NCBI GenBank assembly: GCA_947650285.1
Contig: CANTFL010001332.1
Span: 868,001 to 932,000, forward strand
Direction of reading: 5' to 3'
Length of the DNA: 64,000 nucleotides
Origin: Hyaloperonospora brassicae
Lineage: Eukaryota; Oomycota; Peronosporomycetes; Peronosporales; Peronosporaceae
Shown: one piece after another, positions 54,691-64,000 of the stretch
How positions within the stretch are numbered: the stretch's first letter is position 1
Layout of the letters: each line of letters begins with the position of its first letter
Notes under the pieces: model-generated
The model's input: the letters and a program-made list of their open reading frames with translations, nothing else
What the model was told of the DNA's origin: nothing
Database searches by the model: none
Position numbers and translations under genes: made by a program

Positions 54691-56913
54691 ATGAGTCGCC
54701 TCGTCGTCGCGATCGGCCACGTCGAGTTCACGGGCAGCAGCCACGTGCTCTACGTCGTCAACGTCCAACAAGACGTCGACGCGTGGCAAGTGCGCCGCAC
54801 GTACTCGGACTTCCGCAAGCTGCGCGACGACGTCCAGCGCGTGATGCGCGACGACGAGTCGCGGCGCGACAGCAGCGCGCGGACGTTTGCGCGCGCGCTG
54901 CAGGACGTGGCGTTCCCGTCCAAGCGCCTCTTTGGGAGCAAGAAGGACCACGTGGTGAAAGAGCGCGCGGTGGAGCTCCATCGCTTCCTCATGAAGCTGC
55001 TCGTGCTCACGCACACGTTCCGCAAGGCGCAGAAAGAGCGCGGGGAGCAGGTGGACGACAACGACCTCGCGGACCGATTGCCGACGAGCGTGGCAGTGTT
55101 TCACTTGCTGCGGGACTTTCTCAAGCCCGTGACGATGGCCGTGGACCCCTGTGCGCTAGTGCTGCCGTCGAACGGTAGTAGTAGTAGTAGCTGCAGGAGT
55201 AGTAGTGCCAAGACGACGACGCGGGACGACGGGCCGATGAACTGGACAGCACGAGGGGCTTCGGGCACGAGCAGTGGGCACCGACATGCTGCAATAGACG
55301 GCCGCGAGCCGCTGTCGACGACGCGCGTGATCCGCGAGAGTAAGATCTTGGGTCTGAGGAGCTCGTTGAGCTCGAACAAGTCGAGCGGGCGACGGGGCGA
55401 CGAGCGGTGCGAGGAACTTCTTCTGCCCACGGCGGGTGGTGACCACAGCGATGGAGCTGGACAGGAAGCACGCGAGAGGTTGGAGGACACTGTGGCGCAG
55501 AGCGAGCGAGGAACGAGTTGCAGTGCAACGGGTGGGGCAAAAGCAGGAAGAGCACTGCCCGAGCGCTTGCGGGCTGACGTCGGCTCGCTCTTGCGCGGAC
55601 GTGTACCGAAGACAGCGCCTAGTGCGTTGACGGGCGCGAGCAAGTCCGAACAGCTCTGCTCGACGTTCGATGGCAGTCTGGACGAGTGGAAGAGCAGCAT
55701 TGCGCGCGCAGCTTCGTCCATGCCCCACTCTGCCGGGTCGTCAGTGCACGACGAACCAGAGCCCGAGAAGGAGCGAGCGACGGCGTCTTCGTCCAGGCCC
55801 TTGTCGGCTTCGTGTGCCACGTTTGTCGATGGCAGGAGGGGCAAGGACTTGTCAACGTCTTCGTCGTCGACGTCGTCGTCGTCGTCGTTCGTGTGCCATA
55901 CGAACAAGTGCTCGCGACGGGGCAACGACGTGTTCCATTCGTTCCAGGAAGCTCGGAGCACGGACCGGAGCTTTGTGGTGCACAGCAGAGAGAAACTGCG
56001 CTCGTCGCGGCCCAAGCGGAAAGCGCTGTCCACCAAGTGCATCCAGCTGACCGATTCCGAGCGCATGTCGCGCGTGAGCTCAGCGCTGAATGCTCAGGCG
56101 ATTTCCATCCACGCGCAGCGAGAGCTGGAAAAGTACTTGTCCGAGTACAGCGCCATTATGATCTTGCGCTACTTGGACCGGTTTATTAACAAGGCAGTGA
56201 TGAAAGCGCCGGGTTGCTACAGCGTCGACGCCGAGTACCGCCTGGTGATTGACAGCCAGCGGTTCCTCGAAGAGCTCGAAGTGAAGTTCGCCGACTTGCC
56301 TTCGAACTTTGGCGAGATGTTTCGCGTCCGTGTTGCAGTGGACAGCCAGAAGGAGTGGGGCTTTCCTCTTGCGCTGGACAAGTACGTGCAGCTCAAGTGG
56401 GACTCGTTCCAGGCCATGAACAGCAGCAATAGTATCGCGAGTCTCGACAATGGCCACAGCAGCGCGGCCGACCACACGTCGGACTCGGAGGACTCGGACA
56501 CGGAGTACGAGTACGAAGAGGTGGGTGGTGGTGGTGGCGGCGGTGGCAGTGGCTACATGAGAGCAAAGCACACGTTCTCCAACGACGAAGAATCGATGCT
56601 GCAAGAGATGATTGACAACGGCACGGCCGGCCGCGACCAGATGCTTCGTCTACGACGGCAGACGAACGAGCAGGGCTGGAATTGGCGCGGCAAGTCAGGC
56701 TCTCGATCGCAGCGCGTGACGGAGCAGGGATCGTCGTCGTCCGAGTCGGAAGATGGAGGAGACACAAAGGCTCAGCAGCGAGAGAAGCGCCGGCTGAAGC
56801 GACGAGACCCGACGCGGAGTGGGCCGTGTGAAGTGGAAAAGTACCAGCAGGAGCAGAACGCCCGACGGAAGGACCGGCTAAGTCGAGTGCAGAGCATCGG
56901 TGGCTTTGTATAG
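54691..56913 (+). CDS. PX-domain protein with Ser-rich middle and unknown C-terminal region
   Basis: 740 residues, single exon. The N-terminal PX domain (about 1-150) has RRTYSDFRKL, FPSKRLFG and ERAVELHRFL, the usual phosphoinositide-contacting positions, so membrane binding is likely. Residues 170-440 are Ser/Arg/Asp-rich and probably disordered. Residues about 455-590 look folded (ELEKYLSEYSAIMILRYLDRF; FLEELEVKFADLP; WGFPLALDKYVQLKWDSF), but I do not recognise the domain. An acidic stretch with a poly-Gly run (about 610-630) and a basic C-terminus follow. This PX is of a different subtype from the myosin/short-PX pair, so I do not claim it arose by the same duplication. The next gene lies on the other strand, tail to tail, 255 bp away. 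Confidence 0.85.
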   Translation: MSRLVVAIGHVEFTGSSHVLYVVNVQQDVDAWQVRRTYSDFRKLRDDVQRVMRDDESRRDSSARTFARALQDVAFPSKRLFGSKKDHVVKERAVELHRFLMKLLVLTHTFRKAQKERGEQVDDNDLADRLPTSVAVFHLLRDFLKPVTMAVDPCALVLPSNGSSSSSCRSSSAKTTTRDDGPMNWTARGASGTSSGHRHAAIDGREPLSTTRVIRESKILGLRSSLSSNKSSGRRGDERCEELLLPTAGGDHSDGAGQEARERLEDTVAQSERGTSCSATGGAKAGRALPERLRADVGSLLRGRVPKTAPSALTGASKSEQLCSTFDGSLDEWKSSIARAASSMPHSAGSSVHDEPEPEKERATASSSRPLSASCATFVDGRRGKDLSTSSSSTSSSSSFVCHTNKCSRRGNDVFHSFQEARSTDRSFVVHSREKLRSSRPKRKALSTKCIQLTDSERMSRVSSALNAQAISIHAQRELEKYLSEYSAIMILRYLDRFINKAVMKAPGCYSVDAEYRLVIDSQRFLEELEVKFADLPSNFGEMFRVRVAVDSQKEWGFPLALDKYVQLKWDSFQAMNSSNSIASLDNGHSSAADHTSDSEDSDTEYEYEEVGGGGGGGGSGYMRAKHTFSNDEESMLQEMIDNGTAGRDQMLRLRRQTNEQGWNWRGKSGSRSQRVTEQGSSSSESEDGGDTKAQQREKRRLKRRDPTRSGPCEVEKYQQEQNARRKDRLSRVQSIGGFV

Positions 56914-57168
56914 CGTACGGTCGCGCTCGAGGAGCGGCGTATCCGAGTTACAGTGGAAGGTGCGAGAGAGACAGAGAGACAAAGAGACAAAGAGAGAGAG
57001 AGGCAGTCGACAATCGGTGCGCCTACCAACTCGATCGCCTTCGTGCCGCCACATGTGATGGCGTAACAAGTGCAGTAACAATTATCGACCACGAGACGTC
57101 CGCAGTGTTGACCTATTGTCATGGCGTAGCTCACCTCAGGTCTTCTTTGGCCATGTCCATCAATATCC
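56914..57168. other. Short intergenic region between convergent genes
   Basis: Holds an (AGAGAC/AAAGAG)n purine repeat at 56,965-57,003. It separates the 3' ends of the PX gene and the MBOAT gene. Confidence 0.6.
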
Positions 57169-58623
57169 CTACAACGTCTTCTGTCGGCGCGCAGCCTTCT
57201 CGACCGGGACAAACGTCAGTAGCAAGTAGCTCACCACGAGGCCAACGTGGCCCGCGAAGCGCAAGGCGCGAAACCCTTTCACCGCTTCGTCCCACGACAG
57301 CACTACGAACGACACGGCGAGGTAGTTGACCACCAGTGCCGTGCAGATCATGCCCACGAGATCGTAGAGGGGTTTGAGCGCACTCTTCACAACGTACGGC
57401 CGCACGTGGCGTCGAGCCAACCGGTTCACGGACGTAGCGAGCGGTAGCGTGAGGAAGAAGAGGTAGTAGCCGGGATAGAACCCGTGCCATAGCGCCGAGA
57501 CGAGGTACGTAGCGAGCAACGAGTTCCCCGTGCGCGTGTACACGTAGCGCTCCAGCCAGTTCTGCGTGCCCTTGTTCCACGCGCGCGTGACCTCGCGGAC
57601 GTTCGCTCCGAGCTCAAAGCCGCGAATGTCCACGTTGCTGACGGCGTCCCACCCTCTGGGGTTGTTGTGCTCGTCAAAGCCTTCGAAGCCCGCGCCCGTG
57701 AGCACTGTTGCGCCTTCGGCCAATTTCCACGCGACGTAGTACTTGGCCCGCGTGAGGAACAGCGCCACGAGGAGGCGAACCCACTTGCGGACCAGCGACT
57801 GGTGCTCATTGTCGCGCAGAATGGCCTTCACGTCGGCCAGTGCGCCAAACGGCACGAGGAGTCCCATGAGGCTCAGTCCGAGCAGCAACTTGGACGCGGC
57901 AGCCCGTGCGGGCGACACGTGCCGTCGGACCCCTTTGCGGTCGACAAAGCGCGTTCGATGGATCGCGTCGCTGTATTCCCTGTACTCGAACGCGGGACCG
58001 GCTAAGAACGTCGTGAAGCAGTAGACGAACCCGAGGAACTCCAAGAGCGACGGGAGGTGCGGCATGGCAAACTGCGCGCGGATCTGCTTGACGCGCTTCG
58101 TCTGGTCCGAGTCGCCTTTGGCGACTGCTGTTGCGCTCGGCACGACGCCGTCGTGGTAGTTGAAGGCAAAGCTCGTCAACTTGATGAGCAGCAGCATCTG
58201 ACTCGCGGTCGCGTCCATGCTCCAGCCCATGTAGTTCACCCGCATGCGGTGGACGTGCAGGGCAGCGACGTACAGCATATTGGCGAGAAAGACAACGGCC
58301 GCGGCCCGCGTGGGCGGCAGGACGCGCACGAGCGCGTACGTGAGCAGCGACGAGAGCAGCGAGTGGAGCCATCCCGAGCCATAGACGAACTGGGCGATGC
58401 TCACGCCGCCGCAAATGTGGAGCCAGTGCTTGGCCGTGGCCGATGGCAGCTTCTGCACGAGGACAGCAAAGGGGTAGACGGCGAGGAGACACGTGACGCA
58501 GCGGAGCTGGTCAACGGGGAGGCCGACGAGTGTGGAAAGCCGCGTGAGCTGTTCGTTGAGGAGCGTGAAGGGCAGTGGCGTGGCGGCGTGACGGAGGAGG
58601 GCGAACAGCACGGGCGAAGCCAT
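57169..58623 (-). CDS. MBOAT-family lysophospholipid acyltransferase
   Basis: 484 residues, single exon, many membrane segments. It belongs to the membrane-bound O-acyltransferases of the LPCAT/LPEAT type, which re-acylate lysophospholipids with acyl-CoA in the ER. Catalytic pair: Asn350 in AWNKGTQNWLERYVY and His380 in LVSALWHGFYPGYY. The earlier family signature FVYCFTTFLAGPAFEYREY lies at about 199-217. Length matches the family. The N-terminus (MASPVLFALLRHAATPLPF) has no long leader and the next in-frame Met is far inside, so this start is favoured. Which lysolipid it uses cannot be read from the sequence. Intact. Confidence 0.9.
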   Translation of the reverse strand: MASPVLFALLRHAATPLPFTLLNEQLTRLSTLVGLPVDQLRCVTCLLAVYPFAVLVQKLPSATAKHWLHICGGVSIAQFVYGSGWLHSLLSSLLTYALVRVLPPTRAAAVVFLANMLYVAALHVHRMRVNYMGWSMDATASQMLLLIKLTSFAFNYHDGVVPSATAVAKGDSDQTKRVKQIRAQFAMPHLPSLLEFLGFVYCFTTFLAGPAFEYREYSDAIHRTRFVDRKGVRRHVSPARAAASKLLLGLSLMGLLVPFGALADVKAILRDNEHQSLVRKWVRLLVALFLTRAKYYVAWKLAEGATVLTGAGFEGFDEHNNPRGWDAVSNVDIRGFELGANVREVTRAWNKGTQNWLERYVYTRTGNSLLATYLVSALWHGFYPGYYLFFLTLPLATSVNRLARRHVRPYVVKSALKPLYDLVGMICTALVVNYLAVSFVVLSWDEAVKGFRALRFAGHVGLVVSYLLLTFVPVEKAARRQKTL

Positions 58624-59728
58624 TGCGACGGACGAGAAACAAAGAGTGGCGGACAGGAAGGAGAGGTGGATGGTCGTGGACTGCTGTTGCTATTATTGCT
58701 GGTGCGAGCGGATGCAATGTGGGCCATGAGGTTGATGTCATGTGCGACGAGTGGCGATGACGCTTTGTGTTGTCACGCGCTTGTCAAGTGGAGAGTATAG
58801 TGAGACGAATAGAGTGACGTTGAGACAGCGCGTGTGTAATGTAATCAATCATCAATCGGCCGAGTATGGAGACTTTGGGGGGGCTACTATTGCGAGCGTC
58901 CTTACGTCATAGCACGTGCAGACCGAGACGGTCGCAGCAGCATCGAGAGAGATGCAATAGCGTGAGGAAAGGGATATCGGCTCATGCAATTCAGGTGTCT
59001 CTATTTGACTATCGACACTTTTGTTTAGTATTGATGTTGTAACCGTCTTGTCTCCGACATGGTATGATCCCGAGCGTTTGAGCTCAGCAGACACGTCATT
59101 GTGTTATAGATCAAGTGTGTGGCATTCGGAACAGAAGGTATACAGGAAGAGATGCTGTTGATGGCATTTTTGCGTCTCTAGTTGCTTCGTAGCGGGTAAT
59201 ATCCGAAGTGGTAGATGATACGACTGAGCGCATTAAATGTCAAGTGAGATACTATGTCGTCGCTCTGTTGAAGTCACGTATCCATAGTGCCATACTTTAC
59301 CGAAATAACTAGTACGGAAGACTTGCGCAGAACTTTTCCTTACTAACTTGCAAGCATCGACTGTGAGGGAATGACTCAGTTCCGTGACATCGCTATTCAT
59401 CTGAATGTCAATGTGAATATTGCCATTTGAGGCAAATGCGCGGCAGCTGACAGCAACACACTGCTCGTATATTGACCGAGGCCATGACACAAGGCAACAA
59501 AGCCCTCAATTATGCAAGACGCATGCGATAGTTGGTGCGCACGAAGTTGGCATACGTATTCGTTGTTTAATGTATCCAGAGTAAGATTCCGAAACAATGT
59601 CATTGATACTCATGTTGTACAAAGCTCCTTTCTTCCATGCAACTGACATTGCCTGGTTCAGTTGACTGCGCTACATGCGTCCCGGCAATTGGCCTGAGGC
59701 ACCGGGTCATCCAGATACAACGTCATCA
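58624..59728. other. Intergenic, nothing recognised
   Basis: Upstream of the MBOAT gene the composition drops from GC-rich to AT-rich near 58,850. I see no supported gene. Confidence 0.5.
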
Positions 59729-59802
59729 GCGAAAGTAGCTGATATTGTCATCGGTACAAGCATGAGGTGCTTCTACCGATGATAATATAAGCTACTTTAC
59801 GC
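59729..59802. repeat. Foldback hairpin with 25-base arms
   Basis: 59,732-59,756 pairs with 59,774-59,798: 23 Watson-Crick pairs, one G-U and one G-A mismatch. A further three pairs (59,729-59,731 with 59,800-59,802) form past a one-base bulge. The 17-base loop has its own five-pair stem. Size and pairing resemble a small-RNA precursor or a tiny foldback transposon. Confidence 0.8.
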
Positions 59803-60449
59803 GATGCCTGAGACAATGAGAGAGATACGTGAAACGGTGTTAGCCGGAATTTAGGTCAACTTTGATCATATTGTTTGACAATAATCTCATTCAACGCTGT
59901 GATACATTTAAGGAAGGTAGTGCAACATGATTATAGCGCGTTGAAAAGCATTGGAGACCTCATCGGTGTTGGTGGAGACCCTAACTGTAACGATCGCAAC
60001 GCGTGCGTCGTAATTAGTCGCGGGCGTTTGTCAGCCAACGAATATGATCCGTGAACGTAGGTGATCACAATATAGTACTATCAATAGGGAATCTTAAATG
60101 CACGCTTTAAATTTGTTAATGTACGCCCCATGAAATGTACGCCTTTTTTGGCTAACATTACCGACCGCTGGCTCTCAGTAGACAAGATAGTCAACACTTA
60201 AAAGAACGATGTATTCAGTGAACGCTTAATTCTGCCTAACGTGACCGACCGCCACCTCAGATAACTTCTCGGAGTTATAGAGACAAAGCAAATTACAAAG
60301 TAATCTTACGTAAAACTAAGTACATACTGACCCCACCAGAACAAACCTACGACACCTACGATAATCTTCGTATCTCCGTGGATGCTTTTACTCGCACTCA
60401 GGGGTACCAAGTTACAGTCGCAAGATCTAGTGGTGGCTGTTAGTACTGG

Positions 60450-62381
60450 TTGATGTGCGATTGTGGCGGGATACCACGTCGGGTGTCAGAAGACTATCGC
60501 AAGCGTAAAGGTGCCACAAAGATATGCGACTGTAAGTTCCAGATCTATGCCCGGGTCAAAAAAGATGGCCTTTGGCACTCAACAGTCAAGAATGGAGAGC
60601 ATAATTATTCACTCACTCTTGATATAGCTGGTCATGCATCTGCACGACGCCTTAACAAGAAACAATGGCTCATGGTGGATCTAAATATCAAGGCGGGTGC
60701 GTCCCCGAGAGAGACTTTAACCGTTCTAAGGCTAGAGGACCCAGGGAAACTAGCGCACGCAAGGACTATATACAACGAGCGAATTCGCTTTCGGAAAGAG
60801 AACTTAAGAGGTAAGGAACCGATAAAGGCACTTATGGATGATTTTCGTCGAAAGCAGTACCGGTTTCAGTACGAGTGTGATCCTAAAGGGAAAACTACTT
60901 ACCTATTTTTGCGGATCCAATTGCGATGGATCTTCTGCACCAAAATCCGATTGCGCTGCTGATGAATTGTGCGTACAAAACTATCAAATTTGGCATGCCA
61001 CTTCTGCACGTAGTTGGACTTATTAGCGTGTTCCCCCTATTCTCCGTGTGCTTTGTTTTCCAGACACTGAATCATACAAATGGGCACAAGAGCGTGTTGC
61101 GGGGCTGCATCAGCTCACACAAAGACACGCCCCGCCTCGCGCCACTCACCCAATTACGATTGCAACCGACTGCGATGATGGTTTGCTTGCCGCGATTGAT
61201 AGCGTATTTCCGCAATCAAATAATTTCGTATGTCGTTGACATATTGCAAAGAATTTGCTCAAGAATTGTCGCCAGCATTTTACTGCGGATGATTGAGACG
61301 AGTATATTAAGGACTGGATGGAGGCAGGCTCATGTAGCTTTGTCTACAAATTTGCTTGCTTACTCATGATATTGTCCACTTGCAGATGGTGCGGTTAGAC
61401 ACAAAAGAGAAATGGATTCAGGCATGGGGTGATTTTCAAACATAATATTCCTAGAAGAAGAGGGTACTTGACTACATTACACTCCAGTGGGTCCCATTGA
61501 TTACCCGATTTGTATCCGCATGGAAGAATAAAATTTTGCATTTTAATAATGTGAACACGTCAAGAGTGGAAGGAGCTCATGCCGCATTAAAAGTATATTA
61601 AGGTGTCGACCACGGACCTGTGGGATGTGTGCTATAAAATTGAGCTTGCTTTGCTCAATTTTGTGGCTGAACTAAGAGCTGCCGTAGGCGGTTGTGCCAT
61701 TAAAGTGTGGAATGATCACGATGATAATTTTTTGCCGGAGTGGTCGAGTCATTTTCACGATACGCGCTAATGAAAGTTCACGAGCAAATGCTGCTATTAG
61801 ATGAACCGAAAGTGTGTCGACTTAATTGTTCAGGAGCATATAGCACCACATCAGGGTTACCGTGCGTGCACAAAATCCTAGCACGAAATCTCTTGGGAGG
61901 AGTCCTCCATATTGGTGACTTTCATGCGCATTGGCACCTTCGGCGTGTAGAAATATCACCCGATTCATCAGATTTGCATTTGGAAGTGGAGAAAGATATT
62001 GACAGCGTGGATATAGAAGGTCTCGCTCAAACTATGCAACCAACGTATCGGTTTTTGGCTCCCTATCGACAGCTGGACATGCAACAACCGCTTGAAGAGG
62101 TATGGTTGCAGACATTCAATTTGTCGAATTCGGCAATGGAAAGGGCGAAAGGTCGCCTCAACGGGGCCAAAACCAAACGTCCGCCGGGTATTCATGACAA
62201 AGGGTGTAGCTTAAATCCGAAAGACGCGTCACAATTAAAATTAGTCGAAGCGACAGTTGGCAGAAAGTGCGGTGTATGTGGCCAACGGGGACTATGCTTT
62301 ATGCAAGAACTTGTCCACAAAGGTTCGGGCAGGCATCTGGAAGCACTGGCATTGATACTGACAGCAATACCTCAGTCGTGA
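60450..62381 (+). pseudogene. MULE transposase, broken by stops and frameshifts
   Basis: Reads in pieces on the plus strand. 60,450-60,900: an N-terminal part with CDCGGIPRR and CDCKFQIYARVKKDGLWH, a FAR1/WRKY-like zinc-binding start. 60,926-61,060: the beginning of the MULE catalytic core (LLMNCAYKTIKFGMPLLHVVG), where the usual Asp is Asn. 61,048-61,239 in another frame: ATDCDDGLLAAIDSVFPQSN, the second acidic site. 61,560-61,740: traces of the helical part. 61,740-62,381: VESFSRYALMKVHEQM and a SWIM-type end (SGLPCVHKILARN, Cys-X-His). Several frames and stops are needed to cover it, so it is non-functional. Confidence 0.8.
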
Positions 62382-63329
62382 CGTTACCCTTTTAAGCTCA
62401 TGTGAAATCAAAACTATGAACAATCAAGTCACAGCTTTGTGTATATAACAACAATGAAGGTAAGAAAAAAGTCTACTGATACTTTCTCATTCGCTTGCAA
62501 TATTCTCATCTCATTGGGAATTTTACAACGGTACTAGTGGCAGATACAGAGGTATAGAATTTATCTAGCCTGCGTGAAAGTGTCAGCCATAGATTAGCTA
62601 TTATGTCGAACCATGTGATGCCATACTTCCTGGTAACATGAACTTTCCTTTCTACGTTATCTGACGCCAAACAATAATGGTTGTATGCATGACGTAACAT
62701 TATGTGACCTGTAGGGAAGCCTTTTGCGAAAACTTCTTTCATTTCTTCCATCTGTCGACAAGCGAAATAATGCAGGAAAGTAAACAGTAAGATCTGTTAT
62801 TTCTAATTGCCATCTATAGCATAGAATTTTCGATCAATACCTTCACATTATACTGACACGTCGCACAAACTCGTTGTCCTGCAAGCACAAGTTTTCCGAC
62901 TCTTTCTCAACGATCACAAGCCACACTTCGTTCATCCCCGATTATGGGTAGTATGTGCAATTGTTTAGGCGCATAGCGCAATCGTCCGTGGCGTCTTGAT
63001 TCTTTGTTCAGTTATAAAATTGTTTTGTTGCACTTTGCACGCTGCAGGGCGACCACTGTACTTGATTGGTGGCTCTAGTAGCCTTGATCCTGCTGTAAAA
63101 CATGATACAATATATTGTTTGCCGCTCGATATCAAGCTGGCACATATCAACCCAAAAAGCAAAAGACCTCATCAGCGAGTTTTCAGCAGCCCCACACTCT
63201 TCTCACACGTTCCAGACACGTACATCGTCTTGTGTGTTTGACGACAAGACTGTCGCCTGATGAGCAACAATTTAAATGCCTTACCTACACAAGAGGGTCC
63301 ATTTAACAACAAGAATTAATGGTTTTGAA
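62382..63329. other. 3' part of the MULE, no gene recognised
   Basis: AT-rich sequence between the transposase remnant and the right terminal repeat. No supported frame. Confidence 0.5.
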
Positions 63330-63580
63330 AAAGAGTACATTTGATAATTTTACGGTCGTGCATTCAACAAAAATTATTAATGGATTTTGAAAGGCGTACA
63401 TTTAGTAATTGTGTGAGCGTGCACTTAACAATTCTCCTATTAATATATTTAGCATCTTGGCGAGGTGAAGTATCGTTGGCAAACCGCTTAGTCAAGCTAC
63501 TTCATATTGTCAAATGACGAGTGCTGAACGTGTTTGAGCATCTCAGTCTCTAACAATTTATGCTGTTGCTTTATGATATA

Positions 63581-63768
63581 GCGTTTCGCTTCATGGTAAC
63601 TTTATAACTCTACAAGCCACGCGACAATAAACACGAAGTAAATTGCGGTGAGTCTGGTCCTAATTCGCCCGTATGCGTTCCGCTTCGTGGTAAATTTATA
63701 GCTCTACAAGCCATACTACATAATATGGAGGGTAAATTGCGGTGATCCTGGTCCTATTTCGTCCGTAC
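63581..63768. repeat. Tandem duplication of a 94-bp unit
   Basis: 63,581-63,674 and 63,675-63,768 both begin GCGTT(t/c)CGCTTC(a/g)TGGTAA and contain CTCTACAAGCCA, TAAATTGCGGTGA and CTGGTCCTA. The central part is more diverged. Noncoding. Confidence 0.8.
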
Positions 63769-64000
63769 AAGCGAAGTATTCTATAAACCTGAGATATCAG
63801 CTGAAATTAGCGGTGTAATGAAGCATCCATACTTAGTAGCACTTTGATGCGCACGGGCGCCACGCGTGCTCAATAGTCTTATCCCAGTATCGCGCCGTTC
63901 ATTACACCATCGTTTGTTAGATTGACCACTTTTTGCACATAAATGTTTGTGGCTATATAAAAAACGTTTTGGATGACTAGCTTGCGACAGGCGCCGATAA
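63769..64000. other. Window edge, nothing recognised
   Basis: AT-rich sequence up to the window end. Confidence 0.5.

Larger units (their letters stand above)
60082..63443 (+). mobile_element. MULE-type DNA transposon, decayed
   Basis: A broken transposase frame lies between imperfect terminal inverted repeats: left about 60,082-60,150, right about 63,330-63,443. The right end read in reverse gives TAATAGGAGAATTGTTAAGTGCACGC against CAATAGGGAATCTTAAATGCACGC on the left, followed in both by repeats of AATGTACGCC. No clear 9-bp target duplication is visible, so the outer ends are approximate. Length about 3.4 kb. Confidence 0.6.

Noticed and set aside
55101..56066. 321-codon minus-strand frame opposite the large PX gene
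   Set aside because: Lies opposite Ser-rich sequence; the acidic and Ser-rich runs are complement effects of TCG/GAC repeats.

Overview
The window looks like nuclear DNA of an oomycete (Phytophthora or downy-mildew type). The evidence is a myosin motor fused to a C-terminal PX domain, a small secreted six-cysteine protein resembling the PcF/SCR group, spliceosomal GT-AG introns of 73-303 bp, and Ty3/gypsy, Ty1/copia and MULE elements of oomycete type. No gene is named after a particular species, and the species is not determined. Layout: 1-32.6 kb is AT-rich and dominated by transposons in different stages of decay. 5.5-9.3 kb is a very old relic of a Ty3/gypsy element, colinear with the younger copy further right. 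14.8-17.7 kb holds minus-strand open frames that I cannot assign, with a tRNA-like sequence next to them. 18.4-32.6 kb is a decayed Ty1/copia element (both LTRs detectable) split by a much younger Ty3/gypsy element with 391-bp LTRs (23,529-31,491). 33.57-33.79 kb encodes the small secreted cysteine-rich protein, just where the repeats end. 37.3-58.6 kb is a GC-rich, gene-bearing block: myosin-PX, a ferric-reductase/NADPH-oxidase-like flavocytochrome (minus), a short coiled-coil/PX protein that is a paralogue of the myosin tail, an ApaH-like PPP phosphatase (minus), a larger PX protein, and an MBOAT acyltransferase (minus). From 59.7 kb repeats return: a foldback hairpin, a broken MULE between terminal inverted repeats, and a tandem duplication. 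How the genes relate: three PX proteins within 20 kb, two of them sharing tail sequence with the myosin, suggest local duplication of a phosphoinositide-binding, membrane-targeting module; the MBOAT enzyme is also a membrane-lipid gene. The TE-rich/gene-rich boundary beside a secreted protein fits the 'two-speed' architecture known for oomycetes. The most unusual signal is inside the young Ty3/gypsy element. LTRs, gag, pol and the 3' region are packed with short perfect inverted repeats: I located more than 50 stems of 8-12 bp in 8 kb by eye, where roughly 1.6 would be expected in random sequence. They run straight through conserved protein motifs. The element also has a textbook -1 frameshift signal between gag and pol, and long open frames on the opposite strand before the 3' LTR.
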